Source: Cytauxzoon felis (taxonomy: Eukaryota > Apicomplexa > Aconoidasida > Piroplasmida > Theileriidae). Taken from it: a stretch of DNA of 17,185 nucleotides. The notes beneath the pieces were generated by a model, which was given only the letters and a program-made list of their open reading frames with translations, did not search any database and was not told the DNA's origin. The stretch is from the NCBI GenBank assembly GCA_020283715.1, contig JAIQCW010000302.1, forward strand, positions 1 to 17,185, in the 5' to 3' direction. Each line of letters opens with the position of its first letter. Position 1 is the stretch's first letter. The position numbers were made by a program, and so were the translations under genes. Shown here piece after piece: positions 1 to 10,391 of the stretch.

Positions 1-205
1 ACTACCTTCCTGTTCCTCCGGGTATAATTCCTGTTCTTAGGGGTTGATTATCTACGTTCTTCCGGGTAGACATCGCCACGATCTCTGGGAGTGGCTATAC
101 CGTTTACGGGGAACTAAATAAAAGAGCTCTCTGCAAGAGAATGCGAGGATGTAACCTCAGGTGGAGACCTAACGGTCATCGGATGGACCTCAGGTGTAGT
201 AGATA
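1..205. repeat. Left-end copy of the modular repeat family
   Basis: This stretch carries several modules that recur elsewhere in the window. A 21-bp module at 75-95 has GCCAC/GTGGC arms, and exact copies lie at 13773-13793, 15311-15331 and 16059-16079. A CCG-TTTA-CGG mini-hairpin lies just after it, as in the copy near 15335. CCTCAGGTGG-type ends occur around 155-170 and 185-196. The DNA is visibly richer in G+C than the coding sequence beside it. It is cut by the window edge, so I cannot tell whether it lies in an intron of the minus-strand ORF starting at 332 or between genes. Confidence 0.7.
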
Positions 206-332
206 TCATTTCATATTGTTGATATAGATTTCGACGGAATAGTTCACGTTGCATTTGAGGAGTGTTGTTTGGATGGTACGATATTATTGATAACGGGTTC
301 TGCGTATATAATGAGAGAGGCGATGTTATCAT
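114..332 (-). CDS. Possible first exon of a gene downstream of UTP20, product unknown
   Basis: An ATG at 332-330 opens a 72-codon minus-strand frame. The first ~42 residues, down to about position 205, are ordinary low-complexity-free sequence rich in N, Q, P and Y. The rest is a translation of the repeat element, so the true exon probably ends before the repeat. I could not choose a donor with confidence; GT sites at the GTACCATC and GTCGAAAT positions upstream of the repeat are candidates. The ATG shares its A with the last base of the UTP20 stop codon (TAATG), so if real the gene follows UTP20 with no spacer. No family is recognised. It may also be a chance ORF. Confidence 0.3.
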   Translation of the reverse strand: MITSPLSLYTQNPLSIISYHPNNTPQMQRELFRRNLYQQYEMISTTPEVHPMTVRSPPEVTSSHSLAESSFI

Positions 333-3300
333 TATTTCTTTTTTGATTGATGTTTTTTTAATTTTCTTTTAATAGAGTATTTTGTATTTGTAACTAGTTG
401 TAGATTTAAATGTTTTTTATTGATTAATCTTGATTTTAATATAAAATTTCTAGCGAAGCTAAGTAATTGTAGATAATTTATTGATTGATTTAATTTAATA
501 AAATATTGTTCAATTTTATGTAATAATATTTGTGATTTATCTTTAAATGTATAATTTATATATTTATATCTTCTACTACTTTTAGAATTTCCATCATCTG
601 AATCTTTAGCATGTGCAATTCTATATAAACCAATTATAATCTTTAATATTATATGACGATTCTTTTCATAAAATAAGAAATCACAATTAATAATAAATTC
701 AATAACATCAAGTAAATAATAAATACGTTGTTGACATTCATTACGTTTACTTAAATTACAACGTAATAAATAACATAATTTAGATATTATTTTATTAAAT
801 AATTTATAATTATTATAATTTATAGATATTATTAATGTATTTTTTATAACATCTACTGTAGCATCACCAACTTTTTTATGATTTTCTATAATATTTATAC
901 CAAGTGATAAATTTTTTATACAAGGTTGTATAAATGTATATAAATTTATATTTATATCCATATTTATTAATATTAATGATATTACACGTAATGATGCAGC
1001 TTTTATCCATGGATGTTTATTATTTATACCAATTTCTATTATATAATTCTTAATCTCTATTAATACATTTATATTATTATCTAATTGTAATAAATATTCT
1101 AATATCCTTATCCAATAATATATATTTTGCCATTCATCTAAATCATTTATAAAATCTTTATATAATTTAAATATATTATATCTATTTATATCATGTATAG
1201 TATACTCATTTCTTATACATATATAAACAAAATATGCAAATGTAGATTTATATCTACTACATAATGTAAAATGAGATATACAATCCAATAACTCATTCCT
1301 ATTCTCTACAGTACCCATATTCCATATCGTACATACCAATTTTATCATACTCCCCTTACAACGATGGTCATCCTCCAATAATAAACGAGATGATATCGCC
1401 AAACCTATCATACACCCATACATCCTCCATGATAATCCCAATGATAAATCAATCTGAAATATAAAATTATTTTTTATAATATATAGTGAGTTGAGGCTAC
1501 CTCCACCTGAGGTCCAATCCAACTTTCTTCTCCAACTCTCCTTCCACTGGCCGTGGAGGCTTCATCTATTTATTCATCTCTAAAGAGTAGAGCCACTCCC
1601 GGAGATCGTGGTGAAGTTAGTGATGCATCATCCATCATGGGAATGATGGAAGATGGTTCTAAGGATGTGTTGGATGTAACCTCAAGTGGAAGTGGAATAC
1701 CTGGAAGCGATCTACGGGAGCTGGAAGGGGAAGTAAATAGAGGAAGCTGACGGCAGGACGAAGAAAGTTGGAGAAGGAATAGGAGTGGAATGAAAGGTAG
1801 TACTGGACCTCGAGTGGAACCTGGAAGCGATCTACGGGAGCTGGAAGGGAGGTAAATAGAGAAGGCCACCACGGCGAGTGGAATGAAAGTTGGAGAAGGA
1901 ATAGGAGTGGAATGAAAGGTAGTACTGGACCTCGAGTGGAACCTGGAAGCGATCTACGGGAGCTGGAAGGGAGGTAAATAGAGAAGGCCACCACGGCGAG
2001 TGGAATATAATATTTCAACATACTAATAGTGTATTGAGAGTGTGTACAGAGTTGAATCGTACATTATTATTATTGGAGTTGAGGTGTTTAACGAGTAGTT
2101 GTACATGTGTGATGATATTTTTATTATTATTTATGATGGTGATGGAGTGTGTAATGGCTTTGGGAATGATTTTTTGTGATGAGACATTTACATTATCTTT
2201 AAAGATTAGTGTGAGTAGTGTATTGATGATGTTGTTTATATATTTATGGCTGGTTGGTTGAAGGTCATGGTATTGTAGTAATGTTAATAATAATTTGACT
2301 AGTGGTGTTTGTATAGTATTTTGACTAAGGTTTGTATCAATTTGAATCAAGAGCGTATCAATTAAGTCGTCATGTCCTTTGCCTTTATCCCAAGCATCTA
2401 TTAATAATTGTATATAATTATTCTTTATAAATAGACATAGTAATTTTATATGACTCTTTATCAAATCTTGACTATTCAATTGCTTCAATAATATTATACG
2501 CTCTATTAAATAATCCGATAATATTGCCCCATATTTTTGAATAATATGGGGTTTTTTTTAATTAATTTGATGAATGAGATGGATGAGATATTTTGTAGTT
2601 TGGTATCTTCTGATATGAAAGAGAGTAGTAGTATTAATTCGCATGATGGGATAAATGGCTGTTGATTATTATTGTCATAATTATTGGTATCCATTGTACA
2701 ATATACTTCATGGAAGATCCTTAATGAGCCATTAATTAGTACAGATGCGATTATATGTTTATCATAACCGAATTTTTTAACGTTCCTTTTAGCAATGTCA
2801 ATTTTTAAATTCTCATGCCTCAAAGATGTAATGGTATTTGATGTTCGTGAGGATTCATTTGAAGGTCGAGAAGTTTCATTTGAAGTTCGTGAAGTTTCAG
2901 TTGAAGGTCGTGAAGTTTCATTTGAAGTTCGTGAGGATTCATTTGAAGGTCGAGATGTTTCATTTGAAATATCTTGAAGAACCTTCACCTTCTCACCACT
3001 ATGTTCGATGATTTCGGGTATTTTCTTCAATTCATTTCCAACAACGTGAAATAATAGCTCTTTAGTTTGAAATTCCTCAAGTAGAACATTTGCATCGAAT
3101 CCAAGTGATAACCGGAGGAACGGGAATAGAGAAAAGATGGTAGAGTGTATAAATTGTATAGTATTAATATTTTTATTACCAGAAAAACCATTAGTAGATG
3201 ATAAGATTAAATCTTCAATCCTCCTTAGATATTTTACAGAATAATCAAAAGTAGTTTCTTTAGGTTTAATATTACCACATAATAAATTATAAAAAAATGA

Positions 3301-6300
3301 CCAGATATTAATTGATAGATTTAAATCTGAATATTTTGATAATAATAAAATCAAATTACAACCTCTAGGATGTCTAGCTTCATCAATTTTAGATAATGAA
3401 TCATCTTTATCTTGTAATCTACCAAGTTCATCTACAATCATCTTGAAGATACCATAATCTGATGTAATTACATCACCATCTTTTAATATAGATATTAATA
3501 TAGTATGTGTAGTGAATATCAATACAGAACATTGATAACCTTTGGTTAAATAATTATTAAGTTCATTGATTATACAATTGAGATATTTTATACCTAAAGG
3601 TCTAATTAAATTCAATATAGATATCCTAGATAATCTTCTAACATCTCTGTTCTTACTTGATAATAATTTCGATAATATTCTACTATACTTAATCAATTCC
3701 CTAGTTTTAACACCTTCATCACAATGATAAAATAATAATGAACCAATACATTTAAATACTTCTGGTATAGGTAATTCATGTTTCTTATTCTTATTAATAT
3801 ACATATGTTTCAAACGATTTAATAATATATCCAATACATCACCAATACCATCACGTAAAGAATCCGAAAAGATATTTAATAATACTATAAATCTATAACG
3901 TTCATATAAATCAACCAGCTGTATTAATAATTTTATTAAACTAGGTACACTAATATTATAAGATATAACAATCAACAGATCCTTAGATACATCAGATATA
4001 CTCTTGAATTTCTCACCATTATATTTAATTAAATATTGTATACATAATGGAATAAATAACTTTGTCAATGTTAAATTACTAAATGAACCACCTTCAATAA
4101 TCGTCTTCAATTGTTTCAAACCTTTGCTACGCTTATGTAAATGTAAATGACGTATATTCCTTAAGCAATCAATTAACAAATCATTACATAATATATCATC
4201 ATAACGATGCTGAAAATTAAACCTCAAATGTTCAGGGCTAAATATAGTTATAAATGACTCCAATAACTCTATAGAAAATAAAACTAAAGATTCATCAACC
4301 CTCCTACTACAAAATACACGCCTTATAAACGCTATTATACACTTTATTATAAAGTCCATTGCAACAGTAATGTCATCATAATTTGATATACATGTCATTA
4401 TAGATGTTGTCATGTTCAATACAATACGACGTATCGATGGATCATTATTATACGTCCATACCACATAAAATGAATGACATTGTATAGTATATAGACAATC
4501 CAATGAATATTCACCGTCTTTAACCTTCACCATCAACTCCGATAATAATTCTATATTTATATCAACCACGTCCTTATCAACGACATTCATACGAACCATA
4601 TAATCCGATAGAGACGGCAATGATGCATCTGTAAATATTGTTGTGAAAATAAAGTGGTAATGCCTTAGCTTCAACTATATTTAGGATAAACATACCGTTT
4701 AAATCCTTGAGCAGCATGGATAATATTCTTCTAGTCTGTAAATCTTCAACAACTAAAAAACAGTGATTGATAAAGTTCCATACAAGTTTAATGTGCTCAT
4801 TCTTTTTGATGAATGGAGTGCAAAATTGCAGCGATTCGAGTAAATGTACGAGTTCGTCATTTCTTTTAGACTTGTTATATTTCGGTAAATAATACAAGAG
4901 TATTTCAAGTGTTTTTGATTTAATTTCATCGACGGGTAACTGTACAATACCTTTGATAATAATAAAGTCGCATTTTGAGGTTCCATTAATTAAGCCTTCG
5001 AGTAATACATGAGCGGATTTAATCATGATGGACATCATATCATCAGTAACATCTACATTCGATAACATGAGGTCGTGATAGATATTATGAGCAAGTTTGG
5101 ATGATAGAGGAGATAAACTACCCTTGAAGATGTCTGGGAATATTGTAGGTATAACCGTTGTACAGAATTTGGAGATATAATCCATTTTACTCGTCCATGA
5201 TAGGATAAATGTCAATGCCATTGTATTTTTAGCAAATAATGCAGACAAAATACTGGAATTTTTAGACAGGAGATCGATAAATTCATCTCTCAATCCATCA
5301 AAGATCTCTACAAGCTCAATCATTACCTTGAAGATACGATCAATTAATGGAGGGGAATAAAATAAATCCAATGGTTTAGATGTGACAGTGACATCTTGAG
5401 GGTAGTCGGTATCAAAAGAATCTTCATTATTCAAACCAGAATCTCCATCACTAAATGTCAACTCATCATTGCTCCTCTTTGCCACAACTTCATCCCGAGC
5501 TTCAAAATGAATCTTCAATAACATTTCAATTAGAATCGTCATTATATAAAGACCTTGTGGTTCTAAATGCTTCCTTAAACGTTTAACAAGAATTAGTAGT
5601 GTTAAAAGTATCCTGGATAACGATACTTTTGTCCTGGGTGCATCGTACCTCATGATAGAAAACCAAGTAGCCGCATGACCATCTTTCAATACCTCATTAA
5701 TGAAAAGCTTGCAATAATCATTAGAAAGCAACTCAATAAAAATTAAATTTACATGCTTGGATTCAAAGGTTGAAAAGTAGTCGATGATTCCAATAGCATG
5801 TGGTACGTTACCATGTTGAATAATCCTCGGTACAAGTAATCTCAACTCAATAGCAAGTGATAATTCATCTATAGATTCTAATGGTTCTTTAATAACGTCT
5901 AAAATTTGTTGATTATTTCCAGATGCCATTACAATCAATCGTTTGGCATTGATTTTATACCTCGTAGAACATAGTATAACACAACATTCTCTAATTTGAA
6001 CATCCATAGATGTTAATCCATCCACTATACAATAGTCGAATAATTGGTCATTATCCAATACCCTATTATAATGCTTTAGTACTTTGGAAGTAGTTACAAT
6101 TGGTCCACGCTGTAATTCTGTATTACATTTCCTACATGTATAATCCACAAGCTCATTAATCTTATTGGTTCTATTCTTAATATTACCAAGCAATTCTTCA
6201 ATCAAAGATAGTACTTGAGTCTGTATTGTATTTAAATCACTTCTAGTAGGATGCTCAGTATCATCCTCCAATAAAGAAAAACTACACCTCCATATCATCT

Positions 6301-8448
6301 CTAAAACCTTAGATTCTCCTTTAACTCTTGAAATCAACTGACGAAATGAATCCATAGCCAACTTCCATAATGGAGAAAATTTAATTAAAAATTGAGACAA
6401 CAATATACCAACAATTAAAATCATAATCAATTCATCCTTAAATAATAATGGATCCAATTCACCAATAGCCTTTGAAAACAATAAAGCCTTCTTCCTTTCA
6501 TTCTCTAAAGTATTTTCCAATCGCTCAGATTCCATTAAATGTAATAAAAACTTTACATCATTACCACGAACTTCATAATTCAAATGTATAAATTTAATAA
6601 TTTTACAGCGTAATTCTGATAAATGAGTCGGTAACTGATCCAATACATCATTGATTAAACATTTTGATTCATTAATATTTTTACATAAATAATCAATCAA
6701 TAGCCAATCCTTTAATAAACTCTTCCTTCTATTCACAATTTCAATAACTCTATTTGAATCCACATAATCATCACGAATTGAACAACAAATGTTAAATAAC
6801 CTCATTGCCACATGAGTATTTTCATTAAATTCTAATCCATTTAAACATTTTTCATATGCTTCATCCAACAATACTCCCAACTCATCAGTCTCCATCTTCA
6901 GACTCTTACGTACCCTCAATAGTATCAAATATGATCCCAAACACTCGCATAAATTTTCAAAATCCAATGTCAATCCTAACTTTATAAAATATTTTATACG
7001 GTCTATAACCTTTGGATTAACAACAAAAGAATGAAATGTAGTACGATCCTTGAAAATCTTAGATACCATTGATAATATCCTTGAACCACGAATAGCATCA
7101 TCATTCTCCATTAAATTCCATTCTAATATCGATATCCATGGATTAACTACATTATAACCATCAACAGATGATAAAACATCATCTAAATATTGATTTAATA
7201 CCTTAGTAGCATCCGAAGAAGATCGAACCACTCTTAACAATACATTACAAATTTCCTCGAAAATAGATTCTTTAATCTGTTTAAAATTGCGATTAGACTT
7301 GAAATTTTTAATAAAATCCAGAAGAGGAATTATAAAGTTGTACAAAAAACTATAAAATTGATCTCCATCAGTTACAAGTGGTAACGATTTGAATACAATT
7401 CCAACATTAAATGATAATAATATCTCTATAGATAATTCTAAAGAAATCTGTATTGACTTCATATTATCTTTAAGATCTTTCAGCATTTGACTATATAAAT
7501 CCTTCAACCAAGTCAAGTTTATATCGTTTCCACCATGATGATTAATCATTAATTTGACACAATTTCTTACAGAACGAACAACAAGAGGTATATTATCAGA
7601 CTCTTTAGGTATCAATTCAGTTAGAATATACAGAAAAATCGTCTCCAATTTAGATGTAAATGTACCAGAAACATTCTTTATGCCAGAGAAAATCAACAAT
7701 TCGGAGCCATTTCTGAAGGAATAAATTTAAATTGAATAAAAACATACATTATTATGCAATTTTCAATCAAGTCATATAATGTTGGTACAGGCGTTCTTTT
7801 AATTAATATACCAAAGGATTCCATAGATAAACGTTGAATCAATGCATTGCTATGTTTTAGCCAGGGCATAAAATCAGAAAGCAACGAGGGTACATCATGT
7901 AATATCTCGCTTGAATTCAACCTATAATACGTATAATTAGTAATAAATTGATTTCAATTTACTTGAAATTTGTACATATAAATGCAAATATTGCCTTGGC
8001 ATTTAATTCCGGGTTTATTTCCAATATATCCAATAAATTACCATAAGGTACGGGTGTATCTTTAAAGTCCTGATAAAATTAATGACTAAAAGAATCATCT
8101 ATATACCTTGTAATAAAATGCCATCAGTCTAAGTAAATGCTCTGATTCAGTAGGAGATGCTTCCTTTAAACATGTTAAAATTTTCGATGTTATACTCGTG
8201 TAATCTTGTAAATCTGTACCTTCAATTGTCTTCAAGTCTGCAGTAAACCTCCTGAGGTCTTTAGACCTCAGCATATTCCTTAAATTTATTGAAAAATGAT
8301 CAACAGGCTCATCTATATGAATATAGATTGAATTAAACTTCAACAAACTTTTAATGTTTAATTTAATGACATCGTCAAACGGTGTTGCGCTGACAGATTT
8401 AGACAGTTTTGTAGCTGAACAGAATCTAAACCTCTTTTTATCCCTCAT
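332..8448 (-). CDS. UTP20: UTP20 (DRIM-type) HEAT-repeat protein of the SSU processome, six exons, one frame disruption
   Basis: UTP20 is a large nucleolar component of the U3 small-subunit processome, needed for 18S rRNA maturation. My model is exons 8448-8107, 8069-7963, 7921-7748, 7712-4696, 4628-2024 (with a -1 frame shift at 2551) and 1453-332. Introns are 37, 41, 35, 67 and 570 nt, all GT..AG with matching phases. The product is about 2455 aa, close to yeast (about 2500) and human (about 2790) UTP20. Family signs recalled from known UTP20 proteins are the N-terminal KKRFRF motif (residues 4-9), a W-LKH...QRLSMESFGILIKR helix pair near the N terminus, a FILSWTS segment mid-protein, a HPWIKAASL motif near residue 2229 matching the conserved HPHNWVR-type helix, and a lysine-rich C-terminal tail. 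A six-copy heptapeptide repeat sits at residues ~1767-1809. The last intron contains repeat DNA. The identity is firm; the exact exon borders are inferred. Confidence 0.88.
1497..2005. repeat. Repeat-family copy inside the UTP20 intron
   Basis: The left end carries CCACCTGAGGTCCAATC (1503-1519), the family end sequence. A near copy of the 21-bp arm module lies inverted at 1592-1612. A CTGGAAGCGATCTACGGGAG-type module occurs three times (about 1701, 1821 and 1943), and the CTGACGGCAGG module lies at 1747-1757. The right half is a tandem duplication. Repeat modules here are much richer in G+C than the exons on either side. Open frames across this region on both strands are translations of the repeat and not genes. 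Confidence 0.85.
1763..2005. repeat. 122-bp tandem duplication (two copies)
   Basis: Landmarks recur with a 122-nt offset: AAAGTTGGAGAAGGAATAGG near 1764 and 1886, TACTGGACCTCGAG at 1801 and 1923, and the CTGGAAGCG module at 1821 and 1943. The two units are nearly identical by eye, which suggests a recent duplication inside the intronic repeat. Confidence 0.85.
2527..2559 (-). promoter_or_regulatory. Candidate -1 frameshift site: A-AAA-AAC heptamer plus hairpin in UTP20
   Basis: On the coding (minus) strand, eight A residues (2559-2552) are followed by CCCC. In the upstream UTP20 frame the codons are AAA AAA AAC, which places a textbook X-XXY-YYZ heptamer (2557-2551) in phase. Directly after it lies a perfect 9-bp stem: CCCCATATT at 2551-2543, a 7-nt loop, and AATATGGGG at 2535-2527. 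A -1 slip moves the ribosome from the frame that stops at 2506 into the frame that carries the rest of UTP20. A missing A in the homopolymer would have the same effect. The stem starts without the usual 5-9-nt spacer, which weakens the programmed-frameshift reading. Confidence 0.45.
2844..2969 (-). repeat. In-frame 21-bp minisatellite in UTP20 (six heptapeptides)
   Basis: The coding strand reads six consecutive seven-residue units of the form (N/T)E(T/S)SR(P/T)S. Units ending RPS and RTS strictly alternate, so the higher-order period is 42 bp. The tract falls in a Ser/Thr/Arg-rich, probably disordered linker between HEAT blocks (about residues 1767-1809). Being a multiple of 3 nt, copy-number change would keep the frame. 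Confidence 0.85.
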
Positions 8449-8500
8449 TATGAATTAGAAAATGCGATTAGAAATAACAGATTTATATAATGCGATTAAA
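8449..8500. other. 52-bp spacer between uL29 and UTP20
   Basis: AT-rich sequence lying between the uL29 stop (8501-8503) and the UTP20 ATG (8448), with both genes on the minus strand. It must hold the 3' end signals of uL29 and the UTP20 5' leader. No clear motif is visible. Confidence 0.6.
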
Positions 8501-8943
8501 TTATGATTCTTTTTTGTTTTCATCTTTTAACTTTTGACGTAAGGAATTGAGATGATGTTCATGTCTCAAAAATAACAGCTGAGCAAGGGTTCTTTTAGCA
8601 TTTCTTAGTGAGTTTGGCCGTAGATCTGGGTTTCTGACCTTGCGATACTGTTCAATTTTGGCCAGAACCTTTCTAACTCTACGAATCTCCTGTGTTAATT
8701 TTATAACAGAGTGAAAATTCGAATTACCTCTTCTAATTCTGGTATAGACTTCTCACGCCAATATTTAGCTTTACGATATTGTACAGAATTAACGTCATAA
8801 TCTTCAGAATCTCCTGTATGAATAACAGTTTCTATAGAAGTACGACTGTATAATAGATTATTTAGGCTAGTATTATTTTTAATTACAAAACCATTTAAAA
8901 CATGTATTGATATTATTATTAATGTGAAGATTCTAAAATACAT
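8501..8943 (-). CDS. Ribosomal protein uL29, apicoplast-targeted, two exons
   Basis: Bacterial-type large-subunit ribosomal protein L29, predicted to serve the plastid ribosome. Exons are 8943-8728 and 8689-8501, with a 38-nt GT..AG intron between phase-0 codons; the product is 134 aa. Residues 1-19 form a hydrophobic signal peptide (MYFRIFTLIIISIHVLNGFV region), followed by an Asn/Ser-rich transit-like segment. The uL29 core reads REKSIPELEE before the intron and EIRRVRKVLAKIEQ after it, then a helix with SLRNAKRTLAQLLFLRHE. That matches the conserved R-x-K-S/T-x-x-E-L start and the R(R/N)A/I-A-R(V/L)-T/L helix of the family. The tail is Lys/Glu-rich. Plastid location is inferred from the bipartite leader. 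Confidence 0.82.
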
Positions 8944-8977
8944 TTATATTTTATATGCATATCCATAGTGTATTTTA
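8944..8977. promoter_or_regulatory. 34-bp gap between divergent starts
   Basis: If the small plus-strand ORF at 8978 is real, this gap separates it from uL29 on the minus strand and would have to hold both start regions. No motif was recognised. If the small ORF is not real, the uL29 promoter lies further out toward 9304. Confidence 0.25.
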
Positions 8978-9123
8978 ATGTCTAGTATTCTCACCACATT
9001 CGGTCTTGTTTATCATCAAGAATAAACATGGGAGAAATTGGATCTCTTGCATTTATAATTATTGGATTATTTTGGAATATACTTTGTCCTCATAAATTAG
9101 AGCAGATTTCAATTTACATTTGA
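8978..9123 (+). CDS. Possible tiny single-pass membrane protein, two exons
   Basis: An ATG at 8978 gives 25 nt. A 32-nt GT..AG intron (9003-9034) then joins an exon to the TGA at 9121-9123, for a product of 37 aa. Without splicing, an ATG at 9030 gives a 31-aa frame with the same C-terminal half. The core reads GSLAFIIIGLFWNILCPHK, a clear membrane-spanning helix followed by a Pro-His-Lys turn. Tiny ER membrane subunits (OST4-like or V-ATPase subunit e-like) have this look, but neither match is convincing. It may be a chance ORF. Confidence 0.3.
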
Positions 9124-9304
9124 AGTTGAAACATGGATGAGATCAACTATAATTGTTTGAGCAAATTGTATACTAAAGCAACTATAATCATTGTAGTATA
9201 TTCAAATATGATGTAATATTTCATATTTAACATCTAGTTAATCTTTTAAACTTTAGGGGATGATATTATATGTATGTTAAGGGGATTAAAAAAGGGTATA
9301 CCGC
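9124..9304. other. AT-rich stretch upstream of the RAP gene
   Basis: No convincing gene. A 27-codon plus-strand frame starts at an ATG near 9133 and ends in a short hydrophobic segment, but I could not join it to a neighbour. The stretch probably holds the leader or promoter of the RAP-domain gene. Confidence 0.4.
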
Positions 9305-10302
9305 ATGGGATTTATAAAGAGATACATGTCTAGTATATGTAAATTGACCTTGGAAAATGTGTACAATAGTCGTTTACAGCGTAAAAGGATTGATTGTTTA
9401 CCAATATTAAGTAATCTGAATTCTATAATTAATAACATTTCAATGAAAGATTTGAACGTTGTAGTAGAGGTATTAATGATGAATAGAGTAAATTTGTCAT
9501 GTGATAGCATGATTTTGAAATTTATAAATGATAAAGTTGATGATGATAGATTGATATCATTAAATATATTAAGTAATCTATTGTTAATGAATAAAGATTG
9601 TAATGACGAATATTATCTGAGTATTATTGATAGATTTAGGACAACAGGTGATATTAATGAACAATTGATGTTGTTGGATATATTTTATACGATATCATAT
9701 CATCATCCTAGGTTAATAAAGTTATATAGCAAGGAGCTGGAAAATTATCAAAATTATTTAAAATTAACATCACCTAATATTAAATTTCAATCTTATTACT
9801 TGAAAGATTTTCATGGTGATGAAATTATTAAAGACGTTTTAATGAGATTAAAAATTGAGTTTACAAGTGGTATTATAGGTTTGTACTCTTCAATCTTACT
9901 TTGAACATCATTCATATAGGACATTTGTTTAATCATATAATAATAAATAGTACCAATTTGATAATTTTTCTAGTTGATAATAGGTAAGGATCATTTTTTT
10001 TATTTTAATTTATACACTTAGTAAACTTTATTATGAGAGCATCGATTATATCCCAAGAATACAATTGTAAGTTGGACATGGAAGAATATAAACTGTATAT
10101 AAAATCTTTTATACTCATTATATCAAAAAATACTTACAGGTATATAAAAATCTTATCTGAATTTGGTTGGCATGTTAGTTTATGTAATTTAGATGAGTTT
10201 AATATAAAGAATAAACAAGATAGATTCGATTTCATATCAAAACTTATAGCTACTTATTATGTGGGTATACAATTTAGAAAAAAAATCAATGTGTTATCAT
10301 AA
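9305..10302 (+). CDS. RAP-domain protein, probably organellar RNA-binding, four exons
   Basis: My model is exons 9305-9878, 9920-9983, 10022-10066 and 10140-10302, with GT..AG introns of 41, 38 and 73 nt whose phases all match; the product is 281 aa. Residues 1-190 are predicted alpha-helical repeats of the type found before RAP domains. The C-terminal part, assembled only after splicing, reads LIIFLVDNSKLYY ... YIKILSEFGWHVSLCNLDEF. This matches the RAP pattern of a hydrophobic strand ending in (V)D, a basic/aromatic helix, then L-x-x-x-GW-x-V and an acidic/hydrophobic end. RAP proteins in apicomplexans are numerous and act on mitochondrial or plastid RNA, often fragmented rRNA. No signal peptide is seen, so mitochondrion is the better guess. 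The start codon is the first ATG in frame. Confidence 0.72.
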
Positions 10303-10391
10303 TGTAGTGTATAAACAACATCACCATATACAATATGGATGATGTGTATGGAAAAAATTTAATATATAAATTCTATACACATTTTAATTTA
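10303..10391. other. Short spacer with an imperfect inverted repeat
   Basis: An 89-bp AT-rich gap between two plus-strand genes. Around 10317-10347 a CATCACCATAT arm faces an ATATGGATGATG arm, giving a small imperfect hairpin that could influence 3' end formation of the RAP gene. This is weak evidence. Confidence 0.3.

Larger units (their letters stand above)
1454..2023 (-). other. Expanded 570-nt UTP20 intron holding repeat DNA
   Basis: Read on the minus strand, the donor is GTATGT at 2023-2018 after codons CTA TTA. The acceptor is TTTCAG ending at 1454, before ATT GAT TTA. Both exon sides are phase 0 and both read as UTP20. The first ~15 nt and last ~40 nt of the intron are AT-rich unique sequence like the small introns of this gene. 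The middle (about 1497-2005) is repeat DNA, so the picture is a short intron enlarged by insertion. Confidence 0.8.

Noticed and set aside
1497..2005. Possible CRISPR-like array because of repeated modules.
   Set aside because: Modules are unevenly spaced, vary in order and orientation, and lie in an intron of a eukaryotic gene.
1553..2261. Plus- and minus-strand ORFs across 1553-2261, including ones translating to recurring L-R-E-L-E-G-E-V-N peptides.
   Set aside because: The peptides are translations of the nucleotide repeat in several frames and both orientations; 2034-2261 is antisense to a UTP20 exon.
2527..2559. On the plus strand, a GC-containing 9-bp hairpin followed by eight T residues looks like an intrinsic bacterial terminator.
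   Set aside because: It lies inside the UTP20 coding sequence of a eukaryotic genome and no plus-strand gene ends there.
4577..4674. Overlap of two long minus-strand frames as two separate genes.
   Set aside because: A 67-nt GT..AG intron (4695-4629) joins them in frame within UTP20.
8978..9123. Assigning the tiny ORF as V-ATPase subunit e or OST4.
   Set aside because: Only one membrane helix is visible and the family-specific residues are not clear; length and motif do not decide between them.
10033..10302. A separate 89-aa gene starting at 10033.
   Set aside because: Splicing out 10067-10139 joins its C-terminal part to the upstream exons and completes a RAP domain, so it is treated as the end of that gene.
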